NCBI RefSeq assembly: GCF_000309385.1
Contig: NZ_JH976538.1
Span: 728,600-792,599, forward strand
From: Nodosilinea nodulosa PCC 7104
GTDB taxonomy: Bacteria; Cyanobacteriota; Cyanobacteriia; Phormidesmidales; Phormidesmidaceae
DNA: 64,000 nucleotides
Direction: 5' to 3'
Shown: positions 32,007-40,395 of the stretch, in pieces
Numbering within the stretch: the first letter of the stretch is position 1
How the letters are laid out: every line of letters begins with the position of its first letter
Program-made: the position numbers and the translations under genes
Notes under the pieces: model-generated
Databases searched by the model: none
What the model saw: only the letters and a program-made list of their open reading frames with translations
What the model was told of the DNA's origin: nothing

Positions 32007-33493
32007 ATAAACAGCTGTAATTGTTGGCCAGCTTCGGCCTCTCCAGTAATCGCATACCAGGCCTGATTAAATTTGGCCTGGTCGGCTACCTTCTCGTTAA
32101 TGCGATCGGGAGCCACCACGTAAAACTCTTCAGCCGAGGGAAAGGAAAGAATGGGCCTGGGATAACGCACTGCCCGAACAAATGGGAAGCACTTAAAATA
32201 GTCAAGCTTTGCAAGCGGTTGGGAATAGCCCTGGTAGGGTTCTCCCCGCAGATCGATGCCTTTCCTGCCTTTAGTTATAATTATAGAACTAGAAAGGCCA
32301 GTTATAAGTTTCCGGTTGCTACGAAATTTGCGTTTACGCAGGTCTACCGTCTCAACCTTTTCAAGTGTGAGCCGCCTTTCATCGGCTACTTGCAAGAGAA
32401 GTAGGTCCATAGATATGCGATCGCCCTGGGCCAGCTTGACCAGCTCACGCATAGAATCAACCTGCCAGTGAGTCGGATTTTTATCAGTAGGTCTAAAGAA
32501 CTCCTGATATGCCCGCCTGACCCTGAACAGTGCCCAGGTATCTATCTGGGCCAGAGAGTCGGCTACGAGGTGGTCTACCTCGGGCAGATACTTCTTGGTA
32601 AAGGTGAACGCAGAATGATGGCTGAACAGGTGCATTCGGTCATTCAGGACCAGGGTGTTAAACTCGGCCTGGACGGCATCGACAGCCCCGTAGGGTTCGA
32701 GCTGGTAACGCTCAACAGCCGACCACTCTTCTACGAACGGGCAGCGAGTGCAGGCCGATTTCTTCCAGTCCACCCCAAAGAGACTCTTGAGGTAGTTGAA
32801 GCAATCGGCCCGGTCCCACTTGAGCACGGTGATCAGCGGGTAAAGGTACTGCTCTCCCCGGCAGCCATACTCAGATGAGCGGGACATGCGGCCAGCCTCA
32901 TCGAGGTTGTAGCCGAGCACTGGCCCCCAGAGCACGGGTGCCTTGCTCTTGCCCTTAGCGGCCTTTCTGGCTTGTGCCAGGTCGGCAGCTACGATCGGCT
33001 GGTGAAGCCTCTCACCCCTGGCGTAGAACTCCAAGATGAAGATCGCAGAATCCAGGGTGAACCCTTTGTACTTCATCGCGCAGGTATGGGGCCTGCCGAG
33101 CTTAGGTGTACTGGCCGAAATATCGTGCTCGTCGCTGAGCTTCCAGATGCCCAGGCGATCAGCATCCTCTCGGGTGCAGATGAACTCGGCGGGGCAAGTG
33201 GAATCACTGGCCACAATAATGCCGTCCTTCTGGCTGGGACCAGCTCGGCCAACTTGGATCAGGCGTATGCCATGCTGACGCAGCAGGGGCAGTATGAACG
33301 TCTCGACCAGAAACTTTGTGCTCTGGTATTCGAGGCCGGTGATCGCAAAGAGGACGATGATCTGATGCAGCTCGATCGGCCTGCCGGTGTTCGGGTCGAT
33401 TGGCCTGGAGCTGGGGTCGAATATCCACTTACAAAGAAGGGCAGAGGATTCAACCCCTGCCCCGAAATTGAACAGTACAAAGTACGGTTTCAT
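32003..33493 (-). CDS. PAPS-reductase-like (adenine nucleotide alpha-hydrolase) protein
   Basis: The protein has 496 residues. The pyrophosphatase-type loop FNFGAGVESSALL (8-20) stands in the place of SGGxDS. LFAITGLEYQSTKFLVETFI follows as in PAPS reductase/QueC-like proteins, and Cys motifs TCAMKYKG and CTRCPF suggest a metal or cluster site. Members activate a substrate by adenylation or bind PAPS. In phages they occur near DNA-modification genes; here a methylase and a deoxyribosyltransferase-like gene are about 5 kb downstream. The length is greater than in simple PAPS reductases. Substrate unknown. Confidence 0.72.
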   Translation of the reverse strand: MKPYFVLFNFGAGVESSALLCKWIFDPSSRPIDPNTGRPIELHQIIVLFAITGLEYQSTKFLVETFILPLLRQHGIRLIQVGRAGPSQKDGIIVASDSTCPAEFICTREDADRLGIWKLSDEHDISASTPKLGRPHTCAMKYKGFTLDSAIFILEFYARGERLHQPIVAADLAQARKAAKGKSKAPVLWGPVLGYNLDEAGRMSRSSEYGCRGEQYLYPLITVLKWDRADCFNYLKSLFGVDWKKSACTRCPFVEEWSAVERYQLEPYGAVDAVQAEFNTLVLNDRMHLFSHHSAFTFTKKYLPEVDHLVADSLAQIDTWALFRVRRAYQEFFRPTDKNPTHWQVDSMRELVKLAQGDRISMDLLLLQVADERRLTLEKVETVDLRKRKFRSNRKLITGLSSSIIITKGRKGIDLRGEPYQGYSQPLAKLDYFKCFPFVRAVRYPRPILSFPSAEEFYVVAPDRINEKVADQAKFNQAWYAITGEAEAGQQLQLFI

Positions 33494-33681
33494 TGTCGCT
33501 GCTTAGTTTTTTTGTCGTAGATATAGCTAGCAATCAAGCTGGCGCAAGTCGTTGTAGCAAGCCCAGTAGCGATAGTGGCCGAGGATGCTGAGATATTCAT
33601 GGAAAGAGCCAGGTCAGCTGCAAGGACAAGCCTTGCCGTTGTCTTAATAGCCTTACTTGTGGTAGATGGATTAAGCGACAT
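33490..33681 (-). CDS. Small hydrophobic protein
   Basis: This 63-residue protein has one hydrophobic, Ala/Thr/Ser-rich stretch at about 18-52 (for example SSATIATGLATTTCASLIAS) and a Lys-rich end. It is probably membrane-associated. It overlaps the next gene's stop by 4 bp. Function unknown. Confidence 0.5.
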   Translation of the reverse strand: MSLNPSTTSKAIKTTARLVLAADLALSMNISASSATIATGLATTTCASLIASYIYDKKTKQRQ

Positions 33682-33916
33682 TTAGATCTTCATTCTCCTG
33701 AATCTCAAATGTAACTTTGACAATTTTGCCGTCATACTTTCTGAAGTCAATTTGCTGATTTAACCAAGCCTCAAGATCGGGAAGAATATGTTTTGGAATG
33801 CCGTGGTCAATTAGCTCTAGCTTTCTGTAGTAAACATGCAAGCCACCTTCACAGCAAACACATGTTTTTTGATCGCTACGAATACATTTGATTTTAGTGT
33901 CAATGGTTAACTGCAT
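33671..33916 (-). CDS. Small Cys-motif protein
   Basis: The product has 81 residues. KCIRSDQKTCVCCEGG (10-25) gives four Cys, a likely zinc site, followed by a helical and beta region that ends acidic. It is short and soluble. It overlaps both neighbours. Possibly an anti-host or regulatory protein. Confidence 0.55.
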   Translation of the reverse strand: MQLTIDTKIKCIRSDQKTCVCCEGGLHVYYRKLELIDHGIPKHILPDLEAWLNQQIDFRKYDGKIVKVTFEIQENEDLNVA

Positions 33917-34119
33917 TACTGATACCTGGTGCCTAGATGGTAGTCACGCAACTTTCTGCATTCGTCAGACATGGCTTTAATTTCTTGCCATCCTTCAGAA
34001 GTTGGGGAACGCAAATAACCTTCTACCTCAAGATGAAGGTCTAACAACTTGCCGTAGAAATTCTCGGCAATTTGAATATTGGGACTTTCTAGTTCAGGAA
34101 TCTTGGGCATAATAATCAC
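33916..34119 (-). CDS. Small phage protein
   Basis: The product has 67 residues. GTG 34119 overlaps the previous stop (GTGA); ATG 34110 is an alternative start. Helical and charged, with FYGKLLDLHLEVEGYLRSPT. Unknown function. Confidence 0.5.
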   Translation of the reverse strand: MIIMPKIPELESPNIQIAENFYGKLLDLHLEVEGYLRSPTSEGWQEIKAMSDECRKLRDYHLGTRYQ

Positions 34120-34325
34120 CTGGGTTCTGCTGATTTAAGGTTATTGTTTCTTGAATCTAATTCAGCATGAGCTATATCAATGAACTGATTCTTTCGCTTG
34201 CGAATATCAGTAACATTTTTATCGTAATGCAAAATCGCTTTCTCAAGGGCAAGAGAAAGCAATTTTATGTCTTCGTGCAATGCCTGGATTTTTTCTTGCT
34301 GAATATCAACTAGATTGTTTGCCAT
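34116..34325 (-). CDS. Small coiled-coil-like protein
   Basis: The product has 69 residues from ATG 34325 (an upstream start at 34376 overlaps the previous gene more). Almost the whole protein is an amphipathic helix (EKIQALHEDIKLLSLALEKA; KNVTDIRKRKNQFIDIAHAE). It may dimerise. Unknown. Confidence 0.52.
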   Translation of the reverse strand: MANNLVDIQQEKIQALHEDIKLLSLALEKAILHYDKNVTDIRKRKNQFIDIAHAELDSRNNNLKSAEPR

Positions 34326-34527
34326 GATCGGGAAATATGGTTTGCCAGTATTCGGTTTGTCGGGGGTCAGCGCCAAAGGCTAAATTCATAAAGTCAGCAG
34401 CCCTTTCATTGGCGGGTATGGGATCGGCTCCTGCGTCAACTGCGACCATGGCAATGTTGCAATGCCAGGTCCACAATAGTTCAGGGTCGGCCTGTAGTTG
34501 ATTGCAGAATAGCTCAAATGGAGTCAT
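34306..34527 (-). CDS. Small phage protein
   Basis: The product has 73 residues from ATG 34527. It begins MTPFELFCNQLQADPELLWT, contains AVDAGADPIPANERAADFMN, and ends in DHGKQSS. Overlaps the previous gene by 14 bp. It is a compact helical protein; a domain name is not justified. Confidence 0.52.
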   Translation of the reverse strand: MTPFELFCNQLQADPELLWTWHCNIAMVAVDAGADPIPANERAADFMNLAFGADPRQTEYWQTIFPDHGKQSS

Positions 34528-34924
34528 GGTTTTCCTTGTCAGCAAATCGAACTTGATGTAGTTGATCGTTTAGTTCTAGTCCATCTATGTAATCACCAGG
34601 CATTCCGTCTGGTGCGATCAAGAATTTGCTGATTAGCTTTGCCGCAATAGTTCTTGCTTCGTCTTGAGTTACTTCAAATCCTGATCCGCTGAACGTATCA
34701 GATTCGTAAGTTTGAATGTTGTAGACAAGAGCCTCTACAACATTATCCAGGCTAAAGGGTTTTTCGTTAGCAGTTATGTTGTTCAATGTTTGGCCAGCAA
34801 GCTGCTGAGGGTTAGGAGCACCCCCAGCAATTTCACTCAAAACAGCCATTGCCTTTGCGTACATCTGCCGAAGTTCTTCAAGCATCTTTACGTTGACTTC
34901 TGGATTCATCGAGATATATCCCAT
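34514..34924 (-). CDS. Phage protein of unknown function
   Basis: The product has 136 residues (ATG 34924 or 34909). Helical, acidic (LEELRQMYAKAMAVLSEIAG; VTQDEARTIAAKLISKFLIA). No Cys and no membrane segment. It follows the kinase-fold gene by 8 bp. It may be co-regulated with it. Confidence 0.55.
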   Translation of the reverse strand: MGYISMNPEVNVKMLEELRQMYAKAMAVLSEIAGGAPNPQQLAGQTLNNITANEKPFSLDNVVEALVYNIQTYESDTFSGSGFEVTQDEARTIAAKLISKFLIAPDGMPGDYIDGLELNDQLHQVRFADKENHDSI

Positions 34925-34932
34925 AAGTTCTC

Positions 34933-35769
34933 CTAAATGATAGGTCTAACTTTATTTCTAAATGCCTCGATTTTTTTATCACTAATAGCTCTTGACCGTT
35001 CCAAAATGTAGGGCACATGTCCCATCTCCTCGAAGAAGCGGTTCAAGGCGCTAATATCATCTCGGCGGCGACACCATGAACGTTTGCCCTGGCCGGTGTA
35101 AGGCATGGCCTCGCCTAGGTCAATCAGGAAAGGTAGACCGTTCCATAGTCCTGCCTGGATACGAGAATCACCGTAGACGTATTTAGCACCATGGAGCCTG
35201 TGAATTGTCTTGGCGATCGCCCTGCACTGTAGCTCGGTCATCGGATTTTCCTTCGTGGCAATCTCGATGAACGGCATGAACATGAATGCCTTTTCGCCCA
35301 CGACTCGGTAGTGAGCCGGGAGGATGCCAGGGATATCCAAATCGAGTAGAGCCATGCAGGTATCAAACTCTCGCTTGAGCTGCTGCACAGACTCTTTGAT
35401 CGTCAGATGGCCTGGGTTCTCAGGGTGGTACGGAACCGTAGAGGATACCTTGATTGCCTGGGTGCCATAGCGGAACACATTGCCGCTGTTGCCTCGCTCT
35501 AACCATTCCCCCCGGCCTTCTACCAGTGCCAGGACAATTTCAGTTAGGTGGTCAGACTTGACCAGGGCGCGAATCTCGGAAGTCGTCAGGCCCGTGTAGA
35601 CTTCCTGCCGTAGGTCGGCGCAGAAGTGGGGCCAGGACTCGATCGGCATAGCCTGACTCCAGCTAGGGTGCGCCGGTCGGCCAAAAAATAGTTCACCGTC
35701 GGCAATGTGCTTGATGTCAAATTTGTAGCCAATTTCTGTTTCTAGGATGTCGCCAATTTGGGGAGCCAT
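34933..35769 (-). CDS. Protein-kinase-fold protein
   Basis: The protein has 278 residues. Motifs in order: a glycine-rich loop ERGNSGNVFR (91-100), Lys107 in AIKV (VAIK), Glu134 as a possible helix-C Glu, hinge FMPFIE (164-169), HGAKYVYGD (193-201) with Asp201 as the catalytic base, and DLGEA (217-221) in the position of DFG. The N-terminal 90 residues are separate. The pattern is closer to aminoglycoside-phosphotransferase/RIO-like kinases than to Hanks kinases. Substrates are unknown. The same phage encodes an FHA protein (2137-2778). Confidence 0.7.
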   Translation of the reverse strand: MAPQIGDILETEIGYKFDIKHIADGELFFGRPAHPSWSQAMPIESWPHFCADLRQEVYTGLTTSEIRALVKSDHLTEIVLALVEGRGEWLERGNSGNVFRYGTQAIKVSSTVPYHPENPGHLTIKESVQQLKREFDTCMALLDLDIPGILPAHYRVVGEKAFMFMPFIEIATKENPMTELQCRAIAKTIHRLHGAKYVYGDSRIQAGLWNGLPFLIDLGEAMPYTGQGKRSWCRRRDDISALNRFFEEMGHVPYILERSRAISDKKIEAFRNKVRPII

Positions 35770-35832
35770 AAGATATTAGAGATAGGTGCTGGCCAGGTTT
35801 CCCCGGCCAGCTTGTGCAATTAGAAGTACAAA

Positions 35833-36516
35833 TTAAAAATCGTTGAAGTCGGGAATCTCGTCTTTGACCGGAGGATAGGCCGCAAGATAAGCTAACTGGC
35901 CGAGCAAGGTTTTCTGAAACTCAGAAACTTGGTCCTTGCGAAAACTACTGCCTGAGGTAATGCCCTTTACGTGAATTGAAGTTTCGTGGATAGACCAGCC
36001 TTTTTGCAAGTCCCAGGCGGGAGTATAGACAGTACCAAAGTGAACTTCCAAAGTTCTATCTTCGTAGGGAATTGTGAGATGCAGAAACAATAGGTAGTCG
36101 TCTTCACACATTGCCTCGTGAGTCAAACAAGCACGAGGTATGTCCAATGACTCAAAGAAGACTAGATAAAATTCGTCAACTAAGTCATTGCAGAATGCCT
36201 TGAAATCCTCACGCTTTCGGGCAAGCCTTGCCTCACAATCTAGCTCGGCTTGTTTGGCTTGCTCCATCTGTCTACGAATATGATCTTGGATCGTCGGCGT
36301 AGAACTAGAATCAGTCAGCAACGCTTTTAGCTTCATAATGTATTCAAACTCGTCAATCGCTTCATCATCCCCTTGGGGGCCGTTAGCCATTCGTTGCGCA
36401 AGATTAATAATGATGGCATTTACCCCTAAAGTGAAACTCCTAAAAGTTTCGGCTGAAAAATCAGGGATGTATTGGTTGTAAGAGGCCCTAATGAAATCAT
36501 CAATGCTGAGAGTCAT
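35833..36516 (-). CDS. Phage protein of unknown function
   Basis: This 227-residue acidic protein is helical to about 140 (RQMEQAKQAELDCEARLARK), then beta-like to the end (LHLTIPYEDRTLEVHFGTVY). It starts 4 bp inside the upstream stop. No family recognised. The 63-bp gap to the kinase-fold gene is short, so they may be co-transcribed. Confidence 0.58.
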   Translation of the reverse strand: MTLSIDDFIRASYNQYIPDFSAETFRSFTLGVNAIIINLAQRMANGPQGDDEAIDEFEYIMKLKALLTDSSSTPTIQDHIRRQMEQAKQAELDCEARLARKREDFKAFCNDLVDEFYLVFFESLDIPRACLTHEAMCEDDYLLFLHLTIPYEDRTLEVHFGTVYTPAWDLQKGWSIHETSIHVKGITSGSSFRKDQVSEFQKTLLGQLAYLAAYPPVKDEIPDFNDF

Positions 36517-36737
36517 AGCAAAGTACCTTGGGTAATTTGGAGTAGAGGGGAAGTTTGGTCATAGGCCAGCGTGTCAAAAAGCGCTGGCTGTGTGATTCGA
36601 AGCGTTGGATCAGGGGCTTGGGCCTGCCGTGATTTATAGATTCGGTCGGCCTGTCTTGCCGCCCGCTTAGGCTCATAGCCTTCTGTGATAAATGCCCAGT
36701 AAATTTGTGTCCTGGTGGCGTTAGGGGGAATTTGCAT
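36513..36737 (-). CDS. Small phage protein
   Basis: The product has 74 residues from ATG 36737, chosen because residues before it (frame start 36839) are low complexity. It begins MQIPPNATRTQIYWAFITEG and contains a basic helix (EPKRAARQADRIYKSRQAQA), so it may bind nucleic acid. Unknown. Confidence 0.52.
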   Translation of the reverse strand: MQIPPNATRTQIYWAFITEGYEPKRAARQADRIYKSRQAQAPDPTLRITQPALFDTLAYDQTSPLLQITQGTLL

Positions 36738-36795
36738 AGAAGGAAATCTAGCTACTCCCCCCCTTACCACTGCCTGCCCCGGAGGGGCTAGGCAG

Positions 36796-37032
36796 CTAAT
36801 ACCTGGGTGGTGGTGGCTCAACGTAGGGCTGCTGAACACCGGGCTGAGGAACCCGGCTCTGAATAGGTTTAGCCCACGTATGGATCTGATCGCCCATCAA
36901 TGTTGGGCTAGTCAAAACAACGATCCAGCGCGGAAAGGGCACACCTACGGAGGACAGGAAGCAAAGAACGATCCAGCCTCCGAGCCACCAGTTAGCGATT
37001 AGGCTCAGCTTGCTCTGCCTTGGTCCGCTCAT
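36796..37032 (-). CDS. Small membrane protein with Pro-rich tail
   Basis: The product has 78 residues from ATG 37032. One or two hydrophobic helices (LSLIANWWLGGWIVLCFLSS; FPRWIVVLTSPTLM) precede a Pro/Gln-rich tail that ends in PPPPRY. It overlaps the next gene by 41 bp. It belongs to a run of membrane proteins (36796-39516). Confidence 0.52.
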   Translation of the reverse strand: MSGPRQSKLSLIANWWLGGWIVLCFLSSVGVPFPRWIVVLTSPTLMGDQIHTWAKPIQSRVPQPGVQQPYVEPPPPRY

Positions 37033-37180
37033 AGATTCCCCACACTCCCCCGATGATCGCCAGTAGGCCGAGCACCAGTAGTAGAAAATCTCCGATTCCA
37101 AATACTGAGGCGAGTATCAGCAACAAACCGTAGCTGATCGCCTGGGGACGGACTAGGCCCCAGTGAAAAGCAACTTTCAT
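36992..37180 (-). CDS. Small membrane protein
   Basis: The product has 62 residues from ATG 37180. Two hydrophobic helices (SYGLLLILASVFGIGDFLLL; VLGLLAIIGGVWGIYERT). It is followed by a charged end. No family recognised. Confidence 0.52.
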   Translation of the reverse strand: MKVAFHWGLVRPQAISYGLLLILASVFGIGDFLLLVLGLLAIIGGVWGIYERTKAEQAEPNR

Positions 37181-37200
37181 GGTCTGAAGGATCGATCGCA

Positions 37201-37827
37201 CTAATCAAGCATTCCATTGTGTCCACCTCCTATTGTACGACCAACACCACCGGATGGGCCAGCTCCAAGGGCCATGTCAATCCCCTCGCCGCTGTTCAGG
37301 GCGACGGAAATTACCTCCGGCCCAAACACCGGCATGAGCACCGCAAAGGCCATGGGATTGTTCATCAGGTTCCAGCTGATCGGAATGCCCATGCCAACCG
37401 AAGTGGTCAGAAGGTCAAACCGATAGGCAAAGAAAAGAACGCTTCCCAAGAGCACCAAAATCAAAAGCGAAAATATCATGCTTACAATTTTGATGCCTTG
37501 CTCAGCCTTGATAGCAAAAATTTGTTGCACCACCAGGGCAAGACCAAAGGGGCTGGTCACGTAGGTTTTAACAATGATCCAGCAAAAGCCGCTAGTTGCC
37601 GTACAAATTACGGCACGGAGAGCTAGACCCATCCAACCGTTTGCAATTACTGGCTGAACATTGTAGCCAGAAGTGCTTTGGAAAATTTCAGCGTTTTGTT
37701 TGAGTGCATCCATGCTGAATGCAATGTTTGCCACAAAAAGAATCAGCATCAAAAACCAAAGAACACGGGCCAGTAGCCGATCTTCTTTTCCTTTCCGTCC
37801 AAGAATAAACGTCATAGCAATCGTCAC
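37201..37827 (-). CDS. Multi-pass membrane protein
   Basis: The product has 208 residues with about four membrane helices (VLWFLMLILFVANIAFSMDA; about 65-90; 112-135 SMIFSLLILVLLGSVLFFAY; and near 160-180). A Gly-rich polar C-tail follows. It starts 5 bp after the upstream stop. Possibly a phage envelope or superinfection-exclusion protein. Confidence 0.6.
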   Translation of the reverse strand: MTIAMTFILGRKGKEDRLLARVLWFLMLILFVANIAFSMDALKQNAEIFQSTSGYNVQPVIANGWMGLALRAVICTATSGFCWIIVKTYVTSPFGLALVVQQIFAIKAEQGIKIVSMIFSLLILVLLGSVLFFAYRFDLLTTSVGMGIPISWNLMNNPMAFAVLMPVFGPEVISVALNSGEGIDMALGAGPSGGVGRTIGGGHNGMLD

Positions 37828-37832
37828 CTTGC

Positions 37833-38477
37833 CTAGTCAGGCATATAAGGAATCTCAAATTCACGAATAGTGTCAAATATGGTCTTGAACTTGGTGTAAG
37901 CTTTGCTTCCTCCTTTAGCTATATGGAGCATGTCTTCAGAGATAATGCGCTGGGAAAATCCAAATCGGTTGGCCTTGCGAATCAGGAAAAAGATTTTGAC
38001 CAAACGTTTTAGCTCTGTCTCGCTAATCTCGAAGTCCGGCATGTCAATGTTTGGCCATGGGCCTGTCTCTCTCATCCAGGCTTGAATTTGTTCGTCATTT
38101 GCAGTAGAGCAAAAATCTCGCAATTTGGCCAAGTTGCTTTCGGCCTCTGGAGTCTCAAGGAGAGAGTGAGAAAAAGCAGGGTCAGACACTCTTGCCATTG
38201 CGGCAAGTGCGTTCAACATTTCCCGTTCTTCATCGGTTATCTTCTTAACGAATTTCACCTGAACCGGGTCGGCTGAACCGCTGAACCCCTGGTTCAACAG
38301 GAGTTCAGGCGCTTGTACGCGGATCATATCCGCATCGTCCGGGTCGCCCCAGGGTGACGGTTCCGAAAACATGTCACGCTCTAGTTTTTTTCTCAGTTGA
38401 GCTTTTTTCTCGTCTAGGTAAATTGGCGCAGCAATGATTGTTATAAACGCGACCACGGCCAGAATTCCTATCATCAA
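37833..38477 (-). CDS. Membrane-anchored protein
   Basis: The product has 214 residues. One N-terminal helix (MMIGILAVVAFITIIAAPIY) anchors a helical charged domain (KKAQLRKKLERDMFSEPSPW; EREMLNALAAMARVSDPAFS) with no Cys except one. No family recognised. It stands in the membrane-protein operon. Confidence 0.58.
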   Translation of the reverse strand: MMIGILAVVAFITIIAAPIYLDEKKAQLRKKLERDMFSEPSPWGDPDDADMIRVQAPELLLNQGFSGSADPVQVKFVKKITDEEREMLNALAAMARVSDPAFSHSLLETPEAESNLAKLRDFCSTANDEQIQAWMRETGPWPNIDMPDFEISETELKRLVKIFFLIRKANRFGFSQRIISEDMLHIAKGGSKAYTKFKTIFDTIREFEIPYMPD

Positions 38478-38482
38478 AACTC

Positions 38483-39073
38483 CTATTGGTTCTGGGCAAC
38501 ACCAGCACCGAGAAAGAAAACAAGTAGTATCAGAATGCAGACCAGTATTCTTCCAGAGCCTCCATACTCTTCATTGCTTGAAGACTCAGACCTAGACCTT
38601 GAGCTAGATATTGAGTTGGCATCAATGTGAATTATTGGGTTCACTTCAATGCGCGGAGAGAAGGTGGGCGAAAAAGTATTCCGAGGAGAATACCGATAAC
38701 TTAACTCTGGCTGAACGATTGAAACTGGCGGCGGGGCAAAGCCAGAATTAGGCATTGTGATTGGAGAATGGCTAGAGCCTGAGAAGTATGGAGTAGGAGG
38801 AGTTGAGTAGTAATTGTTGATGGTTATTTGACTAACCAAATTCACAATACCTGGGTTCCGAGATAAGTCCCTGTCCTCTAAAACAACAGCCTCTAGAACA
38901 TCTGGCCGTTCTGCTGCCGCTTGAAGTTTGTTGTAGTTGTTTCGAGTTTGCCTAGCAGGCGGCAATGCCTGGTAAACAGCGTCAACAATTTCAGCGGGCT
39001 GGTAGGGAGTAATTGCCCCTTGCTGGCTCAAGGCATTACCTTCAAAAGCTGTTCTTTGATCATCTCGTAGCAT
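38483..39073 (-). CDS. Tail-anchored Ser-rich protein
   Basis: The product has 196 residues. Central part is Pro/Ser/Asn-rich and probably disordered (TPYFSGSSHSPITMPNSGFA; SISSSRSRSESSSNEEYGGS), and the C-terminus is one membrane helix (ILVCILILLVFFLGAGVA). The first 15 codons overlap the upstream gene. Unknown. Confidence 0.55.
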   Translation of the reverse strand: MLRDDQRTAFEGNALSQQGAITPYQPAEIVDAVYQALPPARQTRNNYNKLQAAAERPDVLEAVVLEDRDLSRNPGIVNLVSQITINNYYSTPPTPYFSGSSHSPITMPNSGFAPPPVSIVQPELSYRYSPRNTFSPTFSPRIEVNPIIHIDANSISSSRSRSESSSNEEYGGSGRILVCILILLVFFLGAGVAQNQ

Positions 39074-39516
39074 TTTCTAGCCTTTTCCTTTGCGGTTGGT
39101 GTATGGGCTTGAAAGGTGTTCTTGATCTTTTGGCCAACGCCTCTTTGGCTACAGGCAAAGCCAACAGAAATTGCAATGGCCAATAGCCAAACTACGCCTG
39201 GTATATGGACAGGTTGATCTGCAAAAGTTTGAGCAGTCTTAGGTTTGGGAGGATTGGCAAACGGGTTTTCTGCTGAATAGTAGTCATTACCAGCAAGGCC
39301 GATTTGCCCATCAGGCTGTACCTCAATTGCTCTGGCCTTGCCTAAAACCTCATTCCAGTCCAAGGTCTGGAAGTGATCTTTAGGTAGCTGGCCTGTCTCA
39401 ATTTCCTTTTGCACAATCGCAATGAAACCTTGTAAAAATTCGGTTTCATCAGGGGTGCAACCAGATAGCAAGAACTGATTGCCTTGGTCAGTAACATGGC
39501 ATTGGTCCTGAGTCAT
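39028..39516 (-). CDS. Membrane protein with C-terminal helix
   Basis: The product has 162 residues. A soluble N-terminal 105 residues (GCTPDETEFLQGFIAIVQKE), then a membrane helix (about 114-132, IPGVVWLLAIAISVGFAC), then a charged basic tail. It follows the regulator gene by 27 bp. Unknown. Confidence 0.57.
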   Translation of the reverse strand: MTQDQCHVTDQGNQFLLSGCTPDETEFLQGFIAIVQKEIETGQLPKDHFQTLDWNEVLGKARAIEVQPDGQIGLAGNDYYSAENPFANPPKPKTAQTFADQPVHIPGVVWLLAIAISVGFACSQRGVGQKIKNTFQAHTPTAKEKARKCYEMIKEQLLKVMP

Positions 39517-39543
39517 AATCCTAGAATTTCACTCCAAAAATTT

Positions 39544-40140
39544 TTAGCTTTGTCTTTGCCGCAATCCGTCGATTTTGGCCTTGGTATCCATGGCGCGATT
39601 GAGCCGTTCCATGTCAAGGGCAGTAAGGATCGAAGACTCGGTTTGGGCCTGCACAAGAACTAGCTTCAGTTCTTCAAGCTCAGAATCGAGCCGAGCGGCT
39701 TCCTGCCCACGGGTCAGCCATTCTTGCCGTTGCGTTTGAGACGCTGCCTTGATCGTGGCTGAAAGCGTAGCTACCACCCCACGGGCCTGCTGGTAGAAGG
39801 TATCGAGCTGGGAGGCATCTTGAAGGCTGAGGATGGAGCCTGTGTTGAAAGTGGACTCGTCGCCAAAGCCGGAAATGTTTAGCTTTTGCTCTCGCTCATC
39901 AACGACGCTAACGCTGACCGGCTGGGGAGGCTCAATGGGCGAGTAACCCTTGAATGCCAGCAGTTCGTTGATGTCCTTCAGGTCGTAGGCCTTGGCCCCT
40001 CCAGGGGCCTTGTGGGCGCGGCTGGTGAAAGAATTTTCCCCGTACTCCGCTTCGTAATCGTTCACGTAATCGGTTAGCGTCTGGCGGCTGGGCAAGCCAT
40101 CCATGCGGCCCAGGTCAGATAGGCTATAGCGCTGCTGCAT
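39544..40140 (-). CDS. MerR-like DNA-binding regulator
   Basis: The product has 198 residues. Residues 1-70 read as a MerR-type winged helix: YSLSDLGRMDGLPSRQTLTD, then AYDLKDINELLAFKGYSP. The remainder has a long helix (about 105-198, for example EWLTRGQEAARLDSELEELK) suited to dimerisation. It is the outermost prophage gene next to the attachment scar, and its promoter region holds seven CTGTC-type repeats, so it may bind them. It could be the lysogeny or excision regulator; no integrase is present. Confidence 0.6.
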   Translation of the reverse strand: MQQRYSLSDLGRMDGLPSRQTLTDYVNDYEAEYGENSFTSRAHKAPGGAKAYDLKDINELLAFKGYSPIEPPQPVSVSVVDEREQKLNISGFGDESTFNTGSILSLQDASQLDTFYQQARGVVATLSATIKAASQTQRQEWLTRGQEAARLDSELEELKLVLVQAQTESSILTALDMERLNRAMDTKAKIDGLRQRQS

Positions 40141-40150
40141 GTCGTTCCTC

Positions 40151-40266
40151 CTGTCGGCTGCTGTCGTAAGATGCTGTCGGTTAGCGTAAGGTGCAGTTGT
40201 AAAGAGCTGTCAAAGGCTGTCGTATCGCCCATGGTGCAAAGGTGCGTGGGCTGTCAAGAGTTGTCG
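40151..40266 (-). repeat. Cluster of CTGTC/TTGTC repeats upstream of the regulator (candidate operators)
   Basis: CTGTCG or CTGTCA occurs at 40151, 40161, 40174, 40207, 40217 and 40251, with TTGTCG at 40261, all within 116 bp of the start region of the MerR-like gene. Irregular spacing (10 to 34 bp) fits operator sites rather than a tandem array. Autoregulation is an inference. Confidence 0.45.
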
Positions 40267-40395
40267 CCTTTCGGTTACAACTCAAGATAGAACAGGCTTA
40301 CCAAAAGAGTCAACCCTTTTTTAGGTCTTTTTTAGGTCTAGCAGCGGCGTCAAAATCTGAAGCCTATGTAGGCCAAGGTTTTTGCAGGCCCCCTA

